Assembly (NCBI RefSeq): GCF_900497805.2
Contig: NW_020954576.1
Location: 73,856,605-73,920,604 of the forward strand
Length of the DNA stretch: 64,000 nucleotides
Direction: 5' to 3'
Source: Vombatus ursinus
Taxonomy: Eukaryota > Chordata > Mammalia > Diprotodontia > Vombatidae
Positions 44,430 through 55,300 of the stretch are shown here, one piece after another. The notes under the pieces are model-generated. The model searched no databases and had not been told where the DNA came from. It saw only the letters and a list, made by a program, of their open reading frames with translations. Each line of letters starts with the position of its first letter. Within the stretch, counting starts at the first letter, position 1. The position numbers were made by a program, and so were the translations under genes.

Positions 44430-47255
44430 TCCTCATACAAATATCCCATCTCATATTTTAGCAGACATTTTCCCTTTTTTCTTTAGGGCTTATGTCATGC
44501 CCACCATGTTAAGGACTAAGATTTTGTTACATCTTTGTAACATCTTCATATTGGAGCCTGTGTGGGGAAGGGCACTATAAAGAAAACATTTGTGATAATT
44601 TAACATCTAATCACAGAATGGGGCATCCTCCTGCCCCAGATCTTCACTTTCTTGATTGTATTTGTGAGTTATTCTCTCTGCCTATCGGGAAATCCACTGC
44701 CATAGGGATTAGAAGCTGCCACTCAAATTGCTGGAGTCCAAATTTTTCTGCATTAGAATTTACCAAAACAGTACAATTAAACCGCAACATATTTCTTAAC
44801 ATTTTTAATTAAGACAGTGACTGAAAAATGTAGATTAACAGAAGTTACTGTTTTTATCAACATATTTTCTCCCTCTCCTTCCCTCTCCTATCAGCACCCC
44901 TCCTCCCCTCCCACCCCCCTCCTCCCTCCTTTTTCTCCCTTTCTTTAAATGTCTGATGTCAGTTTGGTCCACATGTACGTTACACACATGGCATTGAGGA
45001 AACAAAGTGAAAAATTCTCTTATAATTCTACGCCGTGTGCCCAAGCACCACATGCACTGTCTACATGTCGCTTCTTATGAGGTTCATGCTGGGAGTTTCT
45101 TTTTTAAAGGCAAACTGTTTCTGAAGGAAAGAGTTCAGGTTGGGCAGATTGTGTTATAAAATCTTGCTGTCTTAGAGTTGAATTAATATACTGATTATTC
45201 TGTGCTGTCTCAGACTGGCAGTGTATGTAAAGGTTCAACAGTGTCTGAGAATTTGAAGAAGGAAAAAGAAAGAGAGATGGAGAACAGAGACAAAGAATTG
45301 AGAATCAGAGTTTAGAAGGGAAACCGAATGTGACCTTGTAAGGGGCAGGGTCAACAACGCATGGGAAACTATTCAGGAAGGCACTCCATCAAGACTTCGC
45401 AGTGTTTGCATGGAACCTGCAAGGCTAGTTTTCTAGGACTTATTCAGGGACAATCTCAAATTCAGTTTGTTTTTAGGTTTGGATATTTTGTTTGTTTGTT
45501 TTTTTTTTTTTTGAGTAGGAAGAAGGGGTGGAGAAATGTCTTCTGTGTTGGTTTGGGGGCTGGGAAAAACAGTTCCCTTTTTCCTTCTTCCTCCTTGAAT
45601 TAAATTCTCACAATTTATCAGCAAATCCACTTGAGCAGCTAAAGAATTTGGTGTCCTTTACAAAGGTAGAAATAAATTCACGGCTCGACACTTTTATAAA
45701 ATCTGTCTGTCATATTTCTTTACACCTTTATCATCAAATATCTTTCTCTATATTCTTTTGACTGAAATTTGAGATCCAACACTCTCAGCAACAAATGATG
45801 ATTCATTTATTTGTTTTCAAGTAAGTAATTAACAGGCAAGAAACCCAAATACAGTCACCCAGCACCTTTCACATCACTGGGAAACGACTTCCCTTTCCGC
45901 ATCTATCTGTTTACAGTTTCCTCAGTGAGTTAATGAAGCCTTCATCTATCTCCTCCTCTTCTCAACTGCCACCTTCTCTGTTTAATCCCTTCCCTTCTGC
46001 CAAAGCCCCAGACCTCTGACAGTCCCCATGCTAACTGAGCCAGATGCTCTGTTCCCCAGCCCCCCCCCCCCAAACTGGAGGCTCATCAGGTCCCCTCAGC
46101 AGCACACTTCTCCAGACACAGGCAGCTCTGGTCCAAAGCCCTGCCAAGTGTGTCCTGTGAGGGAGCAGGACTGGCTGCGGAGCCTGGGGGCCAAAACCAG
46201 GCACTGGGTTGTCATAGACGAAGGGAAAATTAGGGAACAAGGGAGCACCGGACTGCCCTCAGGAAAGTGTCTACTTAAGCACCGGCCGAATTACTGACCA
46301 CTGTGAAAGTGCTTGCAAAATTCCTGCGAAGAGGGAGGGGAGCTGATTTAGGAAAGGGTTAAATGGCTTTCCCTCAGTCCCATCAAAACAAAGAGCTCTC
46401 AGATATGGGTCAAGAGATAGATTTTAATAATAATTATGAAAGTGGACCTATTTTTTTTTTCTGTTAAAGGCTTACTGCGTAGCAAATCTGTCGTGACGTA
46501 CGGATTAGGGAAATAAGAGATGAGTGATCCTTAGGGCTGCGCTTCTGTCCTGCAAAGAGTATAAAAGGTCTCTAGTTTGTTCACATGTATACACACAACC
46601 ACTCCCCTATTTCTTTGAACAGAATTTGCTGAAACATTGAAACAAATATTTTATTGCCAGCATCAAAGATGTTAATTTTTTTTTCTCTTTCCCTCATTTG
46701 TTTCTGGGTAGCAGTTGCTCTGAAAAAGGAAAAGAAAAAAACAGGAAATAATCTTGATGGATGATTTTGCCCAGGAGAATCCCACGAGCATGGGGGAGGG
46801 GGGAAGAAAGTTGGGGGAAAGCAGGAATGCTATTTTGCTGCCTCCCTCTCACTAACGGGGAACCTGCTGCCTCAGGGGAAGGGTACACAGCACGACATTT
46901 GCCTCCATGGCTTCCTCTTGGGCCCTCCTTTCACGTGACTCTTTGCCCATAGCTACTTGGCCCCTGTTAGACTCACTGATGCTACTGGGGCAGAAGAGGG
47001 TGACACCACTTCCAGTGCTGGCCCTTCCTACCTCACCCCTGGCAGGCCAAGGAATGTGGACGCGTAGGGAGTAAGTGAAGGCCAGGAGCACCTCTGAGTA
47101 ACTTCCTAAAAATTCATTTCACAGAGACCACAAAGGGGCTGATGACCAGAGAGGGCAACACGGTTTTAGTTAAAAGAGTACCAGATACCTCCTCGGCCAC
47201 TGACCAGAGCCTAGCTAAGTCATGTCACTTCCTGGGCCCCATTTTTTAAATGAAG
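44430..47255. other. Unique non-coding stretch, locally GC-rich
   Basis: Contains a pyrimidine tract (44,862-44,945), a T run (45,488-45,512) and a C run near 46,060. The segments 44,600-44,860 and 45,850-46,320 have high complexity. The 89-codon open frame at 46,028-46,297 is in the GC-richer part and has no recognisable domain, so I do not call it a gene. Confidence 0.45.
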
Positions 47256-47261
47256 GAATTG

Positions 47262-47625
47262 AGGTAACTGGGTGGTACAGTGCTGGGTCTGGAGTCAAGA
47301 AGACCAGAATTCGAATCTGGCCTCAGCCTGGATTACTAGCTATGTGACCTTGGGCAATTCACTTAACTTCTGTGGAAGGAAGGGAGGGAAAGGAAGAAGG
47401 AAGGAAGGAAGGAAAGAAGTACTTATTAACCACCTAACATATGCTAGGCACTGTGCTAAATGCACAGTGAGGCTATTTACCTCAATGTCCTCATACATAA
47501 AAATGGAGATAAAAATTGCACCTACCTCACAGGGCTGTTGAGGGGATCAAACAAGATAATATTCCTAAAGCATTTAGCACAGTGCCTGACATATGGTAGG
47601 TGCTTAATGAATGCTCATATCCTCC
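47262..47625 (+). mobile_element. MIR-like SINE with L2-type tail, split by a GGAA-linked inverted tail
   Basis: The SINE starts with 'actgggtggtacagtgctgg' and 'tctggagtcaagaagaccag', breaks at about 47,372, resumes at about 47,476 ('ctatttacctcaatgtcctc') and ends with 'cagtgcctgacatatggtag'. The break holds (GGAA)n followed by 'ttattaaccacctaacatat' and 'gctaggcactgtgctaaatg', the inverse of an L2-type tail with its (TTCC)n end. A CTTC tract at 47,625-47,745 follows the SINE. Confidence 0.8.
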
Positions 47626-47745
47626 TTTCCTTCCTCCTTCCTTACCTTCCTTCCTTCTTTCCTTCCTTTCAACCTCCATTCCTCCTTCCCTTTCTTCCTT
47701 TCTTTCTCCCTCCCTTCCTCCCTTCCTTTCTCCCTTCCTTCAAGG
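47625..47745. repeat. (CTTC)n microsatellite
   Basis: Imperfect pyrimidine tetranucleotides, followed by a short MIR 3' end ('ggtgatctctaaggtccttt') to about 47,790. The 107-codon Pro/Ser/Leu-rich frame at 47,460-47,783 comes from it. Confidence 0.9.
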
Positions 47746-48289
47746 TGATCTCTAAGGTCCTTTCTAGCTTTACAATTTTATAAATTTATGATAATCAGCC
47801 TGTAGGTAGCATATTCTCTTCTCAGAGCTGTGATTGGGATGTGTGATTTTACAGAAGCAACACTTTGCTGAAGATCACCATTTGGGATACCTCCAGGAGC
47901 TTTGTAATAGACACAGTAATTCTTCACCTCCCGGGGCCAAAAAGCAGAATATATATTACAAAGAACATTCAAAGTGAGCTGGACATTAGAGTACTTCAGT
48001 CTAATAGTGCTCTTTATTTTACTCCTCTTTCTACCTTTTTTCTCCTATATTTAACTCAGGAAAAAAATTCCTTTTTTTTCCTATTTTATAAGAAACATTC
48101 CATAGACAAAAAATTTCTTCCCCTCTCTCTTTGATGGTCCTATGAAACATCTCACATTATGCACTTAAGAACCAGGTATTTCACCTGTAATCCTATATAC
48201 CCAAGCATTTTGAGCTCTAATATCAGAAAGCTTCATTTGGGACAGGTAATTAGTTGCTTTCATTGTATTCTTCATCTCAAGGCAAGCCC

Positions 48290-48362
48290 CATACATACAT
48301 ACATGTATATACATGTATACACACATATACACACACATATATACATATACATACACATATCA
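48290..48362. repeat. (CATA)n/(TACA)n microsatellite
   Basis: Imperfect tetranucleotide and dinucleotide repeats. Several short overlapping frames on both strands arise from it. Confidence 0.95.
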
Positions 48363-48449
48363 CTTGACTTCTAATATGGTTTAGGGGGACATACACAGCG
48401 TGTTTTTGTCTCTGCCCATTTTCTCTACCTAGAAAAATGTCTTCCCAGA

Positions 48450-48605
48450 GCACTAAGAGGGGCAATATGGCCTAGGGGATAGAGGGCCAACTTGGGGGTC
48501 AGGAAGACTGAAGTTCAAGACTTGCCCTTCATCCATAGGCAAGTCACCTGACCTTTCAACATCCCAAGCAAATTTCTAATACCATGTAAGTTGCAGATGA
48601 GTTTC
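48450..48605 (+). mobile_element. CORE-type marsupial SINE fragment
   Basis: 'ggggcaatatggcctagggg', 'gggggtcaggaagactgaag', 'ggcaagtcacctgacctttc' and 'atgtaagttgcagatgag'. Confidence 0.8.
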
Positions 48606-48609
48606 CAGT

Positions 48610-49700
48610 CTTCATTGATTGAAGGAATTTTTGCAATAGGACACATTAGCAGGTCTGGACAAAGTAATAATTTTTCACTTTTCCAAAATGAATCCTTTTA
48701 GATGCAGATTTCCCTGCAAATCTTACAAAATAACTTAATAGAAGAGTTCTTTCCCCCATGCTTCTATACACATTGCTCTGTAGGTATTTGTCTCTTCAGC
48801 AATTTGATTCTGTTGAATTCCAAATAAGCCTGTAAGCAGGACCAGTCCTTCCTGATCTACCACGAACCCTCTGTCTGGAAAAATTATACAATCGTATTAT
48901 CATAACACTTAGAGCCGTGTAAGGACCCCCTTTTTACTAAGTGATTTATTACTCGTAGCAGAATTCCTTTGGCTGCCTGTTTTATTTCTGAGACACACTC
49001 TCTGTTCAGCTCAATTGGTCGCCTTCAGTTACCGTGGCAACCAGCAGATGGGGTTCTTTGACAAGGGTCAGCAGGGAGGCTGCCTCAGCGTAGACAGGAA
49101 GAGCCGCTAAATCAGAAGCTTTCAGTACCACCAGTGCTACCGCAGACAGCCAGGAGTAGTTATCAGATTACTTGTATTAAAACCCAATTAAGAGGCGTGC
49201 CAGAGCAGGCAGCCCGGGTGATCGAGTTTGGTGATGGAGAGGCTGTGGCTGTGCTCTGATTCCACTGGGCCACGGCAGCCAGGTGGGCTCGGCTACAGAC
49301 ATCAGCCGACTGCACAAAAGCAACCCTGAAATGACAGAGCTTCTCCTACCAGTACGGGGCTTGTTGGTATATCAAGGACAGGACGTGAACCCCAGCCATG
49401 GCGGCTGAGATTCCCCAAGAGCTCAGGGGCCATGCGACCTCCCCAGGAACCCACCAGGAAGGTCCTCAGGGCATCAGGACAGGGCCCCAGGCATCTTCTC
49501 TTAGGATCATAACCACTTCACCTGGCACTGGCAAAACTGAACGTGAGGCTATTATTTTAGATCACCTTATGTTAAGGGTGGGCATTTTCTTCTCTCTGTA
49601 TTCATTCCACTTGTGATTTTGTTAAAGATTATGTTTACTAGGTTTTTATTTTAGCAACAGGCCACTCTCTCTTCTGACTTGTGGGATTTTCTTGAGAAAT
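48610..49700. other. Unique high-complexity block, candidate regulatory DNA
   Basis: No repeat is recognised over about 1.1 kb and the part at 48,990-49,520 is GC-richer than its surroundings. It contains the RFX-like and CTCF-like motifs at 49,028-49,054 and homeodomain-like 'cccaattaag' near 49,185. A 72-codon frame opens at 49,398 with a good Kozak context (gccATGG), but no known protein is recognised and I see no supporting exon structure. An enhancer, promoter or non-coding RNA exon are all possible. Confidence 0.45.
49028..49054. promoter_or_regulatory. RFX X-box-like motif abutting a CTCF-like motif
   Basis: GTTACCGTGGCAAC (49,028-49,041) has both RFX half-sites with a GT spacer. CCAGCAGATGGGGT (49,041-49,054) fits the CTCF core CCASYAGRKGGCRS at 12 of 14 positions. 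The two share one base. Motifs are seen directly; binding is inferred. Confidence 0.45.
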
Positions 49701-49709
49701 GTAGAAGTA

Positions 49710-49775
49710 GTTAGATTTGGCTTTGCTTTGATGACTTCTAAGGTTCTTCCAACTCTAAAACTATATGAAATATCA
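49710..49775 (+). mobile_element. MIR 3' fragment
   Basis: 'gatgacttctaaggttcttc' and 'caactctaaaactatatga' match the MIR end. Confidence 0.65.
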
Positions 49776-49789
49776 GGATTTGACTGTCC

Positions 49790-49905
49790 TCAATTGTAAT
49801 CTCCCCAAAGGCAGGGACCTGGCAGTAAGTTATTTTTGTATGTCCCCCAACACCACATAGGACTTTGCACATAGTAAGTGCTTAAAAAATTACTATGGAA
49901 TGAAT
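49790..49905 (+). mobile_element. L2 3' tail
   Basis: 'aatctccccaaaggcaggga', 'tttgcacatagtaagtgctt' and a short AAT end. Confidence 0.75.
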
Positions 49906-49914
49906 TTTATTGTG

Positions 49915-49962
49915 TCTGTCAACCAACAAGCATTTATTAAGCACCTACTATTCATTGAACAC
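49915..49962 (-). mobile_element. L2 3' tail, antisense
   Basis: 'caaccaacaagcatttatta' with 'agcacctactattcattg', truncated by the next SINE. Confidence 0.65.
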
Positions 49963-49967
49963 TTATG

Positions 49968-50205
49968 AGGGAGGCAGTGTGTGACACTGTGGGTGGAGAA
50001 CTGGGCCTGGGAGTCAAGAAGACCTGCATTTGAGACCCACCTCTGACACATACTGGCTGTGTGACCCTGGGCATTTTTACTTTCTCCATCCCCCTAGGCA
50101 GTGCTCTGTCACTCTGGGTTACAAAGCAAATACCCATGTGCATTAGTAGAAGGAATTTCTTTACTGACATATCAGTGAACTCAAAGGTCCAGTCCAAATA
50201 TTCTG
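49968..50205 (+). mobile_element. CORE-type marsupial SINE, near full length
   Basis: 'gaggcagtgtgtgacactgt', 'gggagtcaagaagacctgca', 'cacatactggctgtgtgacc', 'cattagtagaaggaatttct' and 'aactcaaaggtccagtcc'. The 105-codon antisense frame at 49,952-50,269 lies over it. Confidence 0.85.
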
Positions 50206-50394
50206 GGCACATTTGTATCCCAAATGAGAACACAGTAAATGAGGATGCAAAGGCAAATCCATGAGACAACCATCATAAATGTATTTGTGCTTCTGCTCAG
50301 GAAAACTCACCCACTACTCCAAATGTATTATGAGTTCTGTTTCTATTGGGAGGTTATATTGCAATGTGGATGTTTAACAGGTGTATGAAGCTGT

Positions 50395-50605
50395 GACAAT
50401 AACAAAAATAGTTATAATTATTACTATAAATGCTTTAATATATTGCCCTAAGGTTTGCCAAATGTTTTACATACATGAGCTTATTTGACCCTGATAGTCC
50501 TGTCAGAGAGGCACCATACTAGTGGTATTAACACACAGTTAGTAAGTATCTAGACTACAGTCCCAATCAGGGCTCTTGCCGCTACACCGTGCTGTGTCTC
50601 AATTG
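50395..50605 (-). mobile_element. MIR-like SINE with L2-type tail, antisense
   Basis: 'ggtttgccaaatgttttaca', 'gagcttatttgaccctgata' and 'ccgctacaccgtgctgtg'. Confidence 0.75.
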
Positions 50606-50824
50606 TATATTCACTAATGACTTAAAAAAAAGATAACTGTTGCCTCCATGAAGTCACATACTTAGAAGGATTGTGATGCTTCCGTTCAATTCAGCTAACA
50701 TTTCCTAGAGCTTACTGCATGGGAGGCACTGTCTTAGTACTGGGAAGACAAGTGTATTTACTGACATAATCCTCTCCCTACAAGAAGTCTCCAATCTAGT
50801 GGGGGTGACATACATATAGATATG

Positions 50825-51058
50825 GTGCAATAGCGACCTAGAGAGCCTTACGTCATGGAATTGGGTAAAGGTGTGTTCAGATTCCGCCTTAGACACTTAC
50901 TAGCTGTGTGATCCTGGTAATGTCAGTCAGATTCTCTGAGCCACAATTCCATCATCTATAAAGTGAGGGTAATAGTAGTACCTACCTCACAGGGTTGCTG
51001 AACATACGTACAGTGTATTGCAAACCCTAAAACACCATATAAATGCTACCAATGTCTT
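50825..51058 (+). mobile_element. MIR-like SINE with L2-type tail, inserted in L2
   Basis: 'ttcagattccgccttagaca', 'cttactagctgtgtgatcct', 'acctacctcacagggttgct' and 'accatataaatgctacc'. Confidence 0.85.
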
Positions 51059-51296
51059 ATAGACAATGTGTTTTAGGAAATCTGAAGACAGAAAACTTTT
51101 CAGGTGGAGAGATCAAAGAAGGGTTGATGGAGGGGGTGTCTTAAAGAACTGATCCTTAGAGGAAGAGAAGGATTTGGACAGGCAGAGATGAGGAGACAGC
51201 TCATTCTAGGTATTAAAGACAACCTGCACAAATACATGGAGGGAAGAAACAGGCTCAGAGAAGAGCTACTAGTCTGAAACATAGGGTGGATTAAGG

Positions 51297-51522
51297 GGTT
51301 GTTTTTCAGTCATTTGGTCATTTCTGACTCTTCATGACACCGTGGACCATAGCATAGAAAATCCGTGGGGTTTTCTTGGCAAGTTAGCTGGAGTGATTTG
51401 CCATTTCCTTCTCCAGTGGATTAAGGCAAACAGAAGTTTAGTATCTGAGGCTGGATTTGAACTCAGGTCTTCCTGACTCCAGGGCCAGTGCTCTATCCAT
51501 TGAGCTTCCTAGCTACTTCTGG
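51297..51522 (-). mobile_element. MAR1-type SINE, antisense, inserted in L2
   Basis: 'tttttcagtcatttggtcat', 'ggggttttcttggcaagtta', 'gatttgccatttccttctcc' and 'gggccagtgctctatccatt'. Confidence 0.9.
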
Positions 51523-52283
51523 ATAAAGATGGTTGCAAAGATGCAAAATAAGGCTAGATGGTTAAGGAGTGTGCGTGAGCATGTGTGTGTGTGTCTTTTA
51601 TCCTATATAACAAGGCTGTATCTGATCTGTGCATTAGAAACTAATGAAACTAAGAGGTGGAGGTGAGGAGAAGGTGCGTTCCAACATGAGATGCAATCCT
51701 TGCAAAGGTACAGAATCAGGAAATGGAATGTCATGGGTGAGAAATAGCAAGAAGGTCAGTTTGGCCAGAAGGTAGCGTATGTAAAAAGGAATAATGATGG
51801 GAAGGTGTGTTGGAACTAGGTTGTGAAGGGTTTTAAATGCCAAACAGAGGGGTTTGTAGTTGATCGTAGGGACATTTAGGAGCCACTAGAGCTCATTGAA
51901 TAGAGGAATAACATGATCAGACTTGTGCTTTAGGGGTATCATTAGAGCAGCTGTGATGGGGTGGAGAGCAGTGAGATTTGAGACGAGGAGATCAACGGGG
52001 CGCTATTGCTGCTGCAGCAGTCCAAGCAAAGGTGATAGAGGCCTGAACGACTTCAGAGGAAAGGTACTTATCCAGAATGATCGTGCCTTGTAAGAACTGT
52101 GACCAGAGCCCACCCTGGGCACGTGGAAGTCTTCAAAGTATGTTCAGTGCCACCCGACCTCTTCTTCCTCAGTCATTTCTTCCTCTCTGCGCTATTCCTT
52201 CCCTTTGAGGTGCCCCCTCCTCGTGCTTCTCTTTTCTCCTACTTCCCCCTAATTAACAAAAAGCATTATACAAATTAAGTCAT

Positions 52284-52432
52284 TTTTTTTTTTTTGGCTA
52301 GGCAATGGGGTTAAGTGACTTGCTCAGGGTCATATAGCTATTAAGTGTTATGTGTCTGAGGTCACATTTGAACTCGGGTCCTCCTGAATCCAGGGCTGGT
52401 ACTCTATCCACTGCACCACCTAGCTGCCCCAT
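52284..52432 (-). mobile_element. Short poly(A) tRNA-like marsupial SINE, antisense
   Basis: It begins with a T run (the poly(A) tail in antisense) and 'ggctaggcaatggggttaag', then 'tgacttgctcagggtcatat', 'tttgaactcgggtcctcctg' and ends in 'caccacctagctgcccc'. This L1-mobilised family is restricted to marsupials as far as I know and the copy is well preserved. Confidence 0.93.
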
Positions 52433-52434
52433 CA

Positions 52435-53090
52435 ATGTGCTTTCTCAGAAGGAATTCCATTTTAAATTTATCTCTTAATTGTGGAATAAAAGCCCGTATC
52501 CCTTATTAGACAGATTTCCTGCACTTGAAAGCAGGGGAAAAGGTTTATTATTACACAGCTATTTTTCCATCTTCTCCTCAGAAAACACACTGCAAAAGCA
52601 TTTTGCAAGTATGTAAGACTGACCCTATCTCTGGTGAATAGAGGGATTTGATAGGATAGCAAATGAAAGTGGAAAGAATTATGACACACTCATGAATCTA
52701 ATTTCTTATAATTAAAGATCAAATGATTTCCAGAATTGCCCATCACATGTTACCTATTCAAGTAATCACTGAACAAAGTTGGATCTGGGCATTAGGAAAT
52801 CTGATATCAACCATGTGAAACTACTTTCACCTTTGGAATGATACTCTGGGTCTAGAGAGTTCACCAGAGCAGTGGTTAAATTCAGGTACTGAAGCAGTAG
52901 TCATCCTTGTCCACTTTCACCACTTGTGCATGGCTTTTAATTCATTAATTGAAATAATGTGAAACTAATAATTTTTGAGTCTCAGAATAAAATACGTTAT
53001 TTTGAATTAATGTGATTTCTTCATTGAAATTCATCACATCACAGGCAGCTTTATGTCTGCTGGGATTTCATTATTGGTAATAAATCAGTC
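52435..53090. other. Unique AT-rich non-coding stretch
   Basis: No recognised feature. Confidence 0.45.
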
Positions 53091-53094
53091 TGGA

Positions 53095-54290
53095 AACCAA
53101 TCAATCAGTCAGTCAACAAGCATTTAAGGTTTTAAGTACCTATTGTGTACTAGGCACTGGATTTAAAAAAAAAAATCAAAAGTCCTTGCCCTCAGGCAGC
53201 TTACATTCTATTGGAAGAGACATCACTCACATGTGTATTATAAACACAACAAATACAAGATAATATTGCAGATAGAGGAAGGGGAACGGTCAAGAAAGGC
53301 TTCATGTGGATGGTGAGAGAAATGATTATTTCTTTCCTGTATTAATAGCCAGTTATTGAATTAGGACTAAAGTTTTTCTCTTTCCTTTTCCTCATATAGA
53401 AATCAACCTCTGTAGGCTATTCAGATAGCCTTTGAAGTACAGGGCTGATACTGAGATGAAATATTGGGGCAAGATGCAACCAACTGGGAAAGTTTAGATC
53501 TAATCAAAAGGTAAAGAAATTTTAGTTTAGGTGAATTGGTGGATTCCAGCCCATTGTGTTTTAGTCAGAGAGGTCTGGGTAGAAGTAGATCCCCCCTTTC
53601 GTCTAGATTACCCTAGATAGGATGTTAGGTGTATTGATAAGTCTCTTGTCCAACATAAGTCTCTTTGTCACCAACTAGTTTACGTCAGCCCAAGTTAAGT
53701 AACTTTAGAGTTAGTGCTGAGTGTCGTCCCCCAGACCTTCACTAGAATAAGCCTGCCTCATTATAATATTCATTCTCTTATTACTTGTTAACCAATCAGA
53801 GTTGATTTTCACACTCTTCCCAAGGGCATATTAATGTTGAGTGGGTTCCTTGAGGAGTCTTTGGCATTATTCACTACCATAATTAATAAGATGATTAATT
53901 ACCCAGAAATTATGTCTCTTGAACTTTTTATATGTCACAAAGGTCATACTTAAGCTGATCCTAAATGGAAGCTAGGAATTCTGAAGGGGAGAAGTGAGGA
54001 GAGAATGTTCTTCAGACTTTGGAGACAACCAGTACAAAGGCATGGAGATGAAAGATGGAATGTGAGGAAGAGCAAGAAAGATAATATGACTAAACTGTTG
54101 AGTTCGTGAAAGGGAGAAACACATAAAAAAATGCAAGAAAGCTAGAGTGGATCTAGGTTGTGAAAAGTCTTAAGTGCCAAGTAGAAGAATTTATGTTTTA
54201 GCCTAGAAGTAATAGGAAGCTATGGGAGTTGATAGAGCAGGGGTTAGATGAGAAAAGGAGCAGATTGATTCACCTTTGTGTTTATCTAAT
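53095..54290 (-). mobile_element. L2 LINE 3' region, antisense, with an unassigned 625-bp insertion
   Basis: Left part: 'cagtcaacaagcatttaagg', 'gcctcaggcagcttacattc'-like sequence and 'caagaaaggcttcatgtgga'. Right part from about 53,942: 'aagctgatcctaaatggaag', 'ggaattctgaaggggagaag', 'gacaaccagtacaaaggcat', 'gatctaggttgtgaaaagtc' and 'taggaagctatgggagttga'. The two parts join in the L2 consensus, so 53,317-53,941 is an insertion. Confidence 0.8.
53317..53941. mobile_element. Unassigned 625-bp insertion in L2
   Basis: Flanked by GGTGA (53,312-53,316) and GGTCA (53,942-53,946), a possible 5-bp target-site duplication with one mismatch. It has a CCAAT box in 'aaccaatcagagttg' near 53,790, no long open frame, no A tail and no evident terminal inverted repeats. 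The size and CCAAT box would suit a solo LTR fossil, but the ends are not the expected kind, so the class stays open. Confidence 0.45.
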
Positions 54291-54294
54291 GTAA

Positions 54295-55110
54295 AGTAAA
54301 AGATAAAAAATAAAAAAAAAATTCATGGAGGCACTTTCTCTACTGGCAGGAAGAAAGCCAGATGTCTCTACTTCTGGTGACCGTGCAGTTTACTAAGACC
54401 TGTAATCCGTAATGAATTAAAGCACAGTTACATCAAAGAAGAAGCTAAGCCATGTGGATTTAATACCTAAATGAGAACTGTTAGATTCCTTACTAGTTTT
54501 GTTGTTTGTCCTCCACAAAGTGATACCGTAGATGGGGGAAAGATTTTCATTTTGATGAGGACAACTGCCTCTCTACTCCACTCTGTTTCCAAAATAAAGC
54601 TCTCAGGAAAGCACTTTGGAGAAGAAAATACATTCTGTGACGGGCATAGATCTCATTTTTCCCATTCTCCTAATGTTGTTTCCTCCTGTCAGAAAGCATC
54701 AGTTTAATACTGGGACATTCCTGCAATTAAACAAAGTCCAAACTTGCGAAACAGGTTAAATTGGGAGTGACTGTTTTCTTTACCAAAAAATGAATTCACC
54801 ATCGGGTTCCTTTAATGAAGGGGCAAACTGCTCTTGTGCTTTCAAAAAGGAGTCAGTTTGCAGACATTTGATTTATACGGAACTTTGGAGTAATATGTCT
54901 GTTACTTAAAGCAAGACACATCTATTCTGTAGTCAAATGTATGTGTGTGAACACGTGCACAGGTTTGTTTCTGACAGAATCCACACCTGCAACTTTGCTG
55001 CAAAGACAAACACTTCAAGCTCTCTCCGGTGTCCCATCGAGCCCCGAAGTTTGATGATTCCAGAATCCATTATTTGGGATTGTCCATGACTCCATTCTTC
55101 TTCATTATTG
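54295..55110. other. Unique non-coding stretch
   Basis: Apart from a short A-rich run at about 54,302-54,322 nothing is recognised. A 78-codon frame at 54,471-54,707 has no known motif. Confidence 0.45.
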
Positions 55111-55114
55111 CCCC

Positions 55115-55300
55115 CAGTGATGAACAGGGGAAAATCCTATGTTTGCAGTCAGGAGACCTGGCTTAGAACCTGGCACTCACCTTGAGAAAATGATAAGTTG
55201 AATGACCATGGGCAGATCAGTTAATGTCTCTGAAGCTTTCCGTTCCCTCTGATGTTAAATGGGGGTGGAAAATACTTTTTACCAACTAGCTCACAGGGAA
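55115..55300 (+). mobile_element. MIR-type SINE
   Basis: 'tttgcagtcaggagacctgg', 'tgaatgaccatgggcagatc' and 'taatgtctctgaagctttcc'. Confidence 0.75.

Larger units (their letters stand above)
50680..52085 (-). mobile_element. L2 LINE 3' region, antisense, carrying two SINE insertions
   Basis: L2 pieces: 50,680-50,824 ('acatttcctagagcttactg', 'ccctacaagaagtctccaat'), 51,064-51,292 ('gaggaagagaaggatttgg') and 51,525-52,085 ('gaaggtcagtttggccagaa', 'gggttttaaatgccaaacag', 'ggagccactagagctcattg', 'taacatgatcagacttgtgc', 'agcagtccaagcaaaggtga'). They are consecutive in the L2 consensus, so the interruptions are insertions. The 69-codon frame at 51,634-51,843 is an ORF2 remnant. Confidence 0.85.

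Noticed and set aside
46028-46297. 89-codon open frame in GC-richer unique DNA
   Set aside because: No recognisable domain and no splice or promoter context strong enough to call a gene.
47460-47783. 107-codon open frame
   Set aside because: It runs through a SINE and a CTTC microsatellite.
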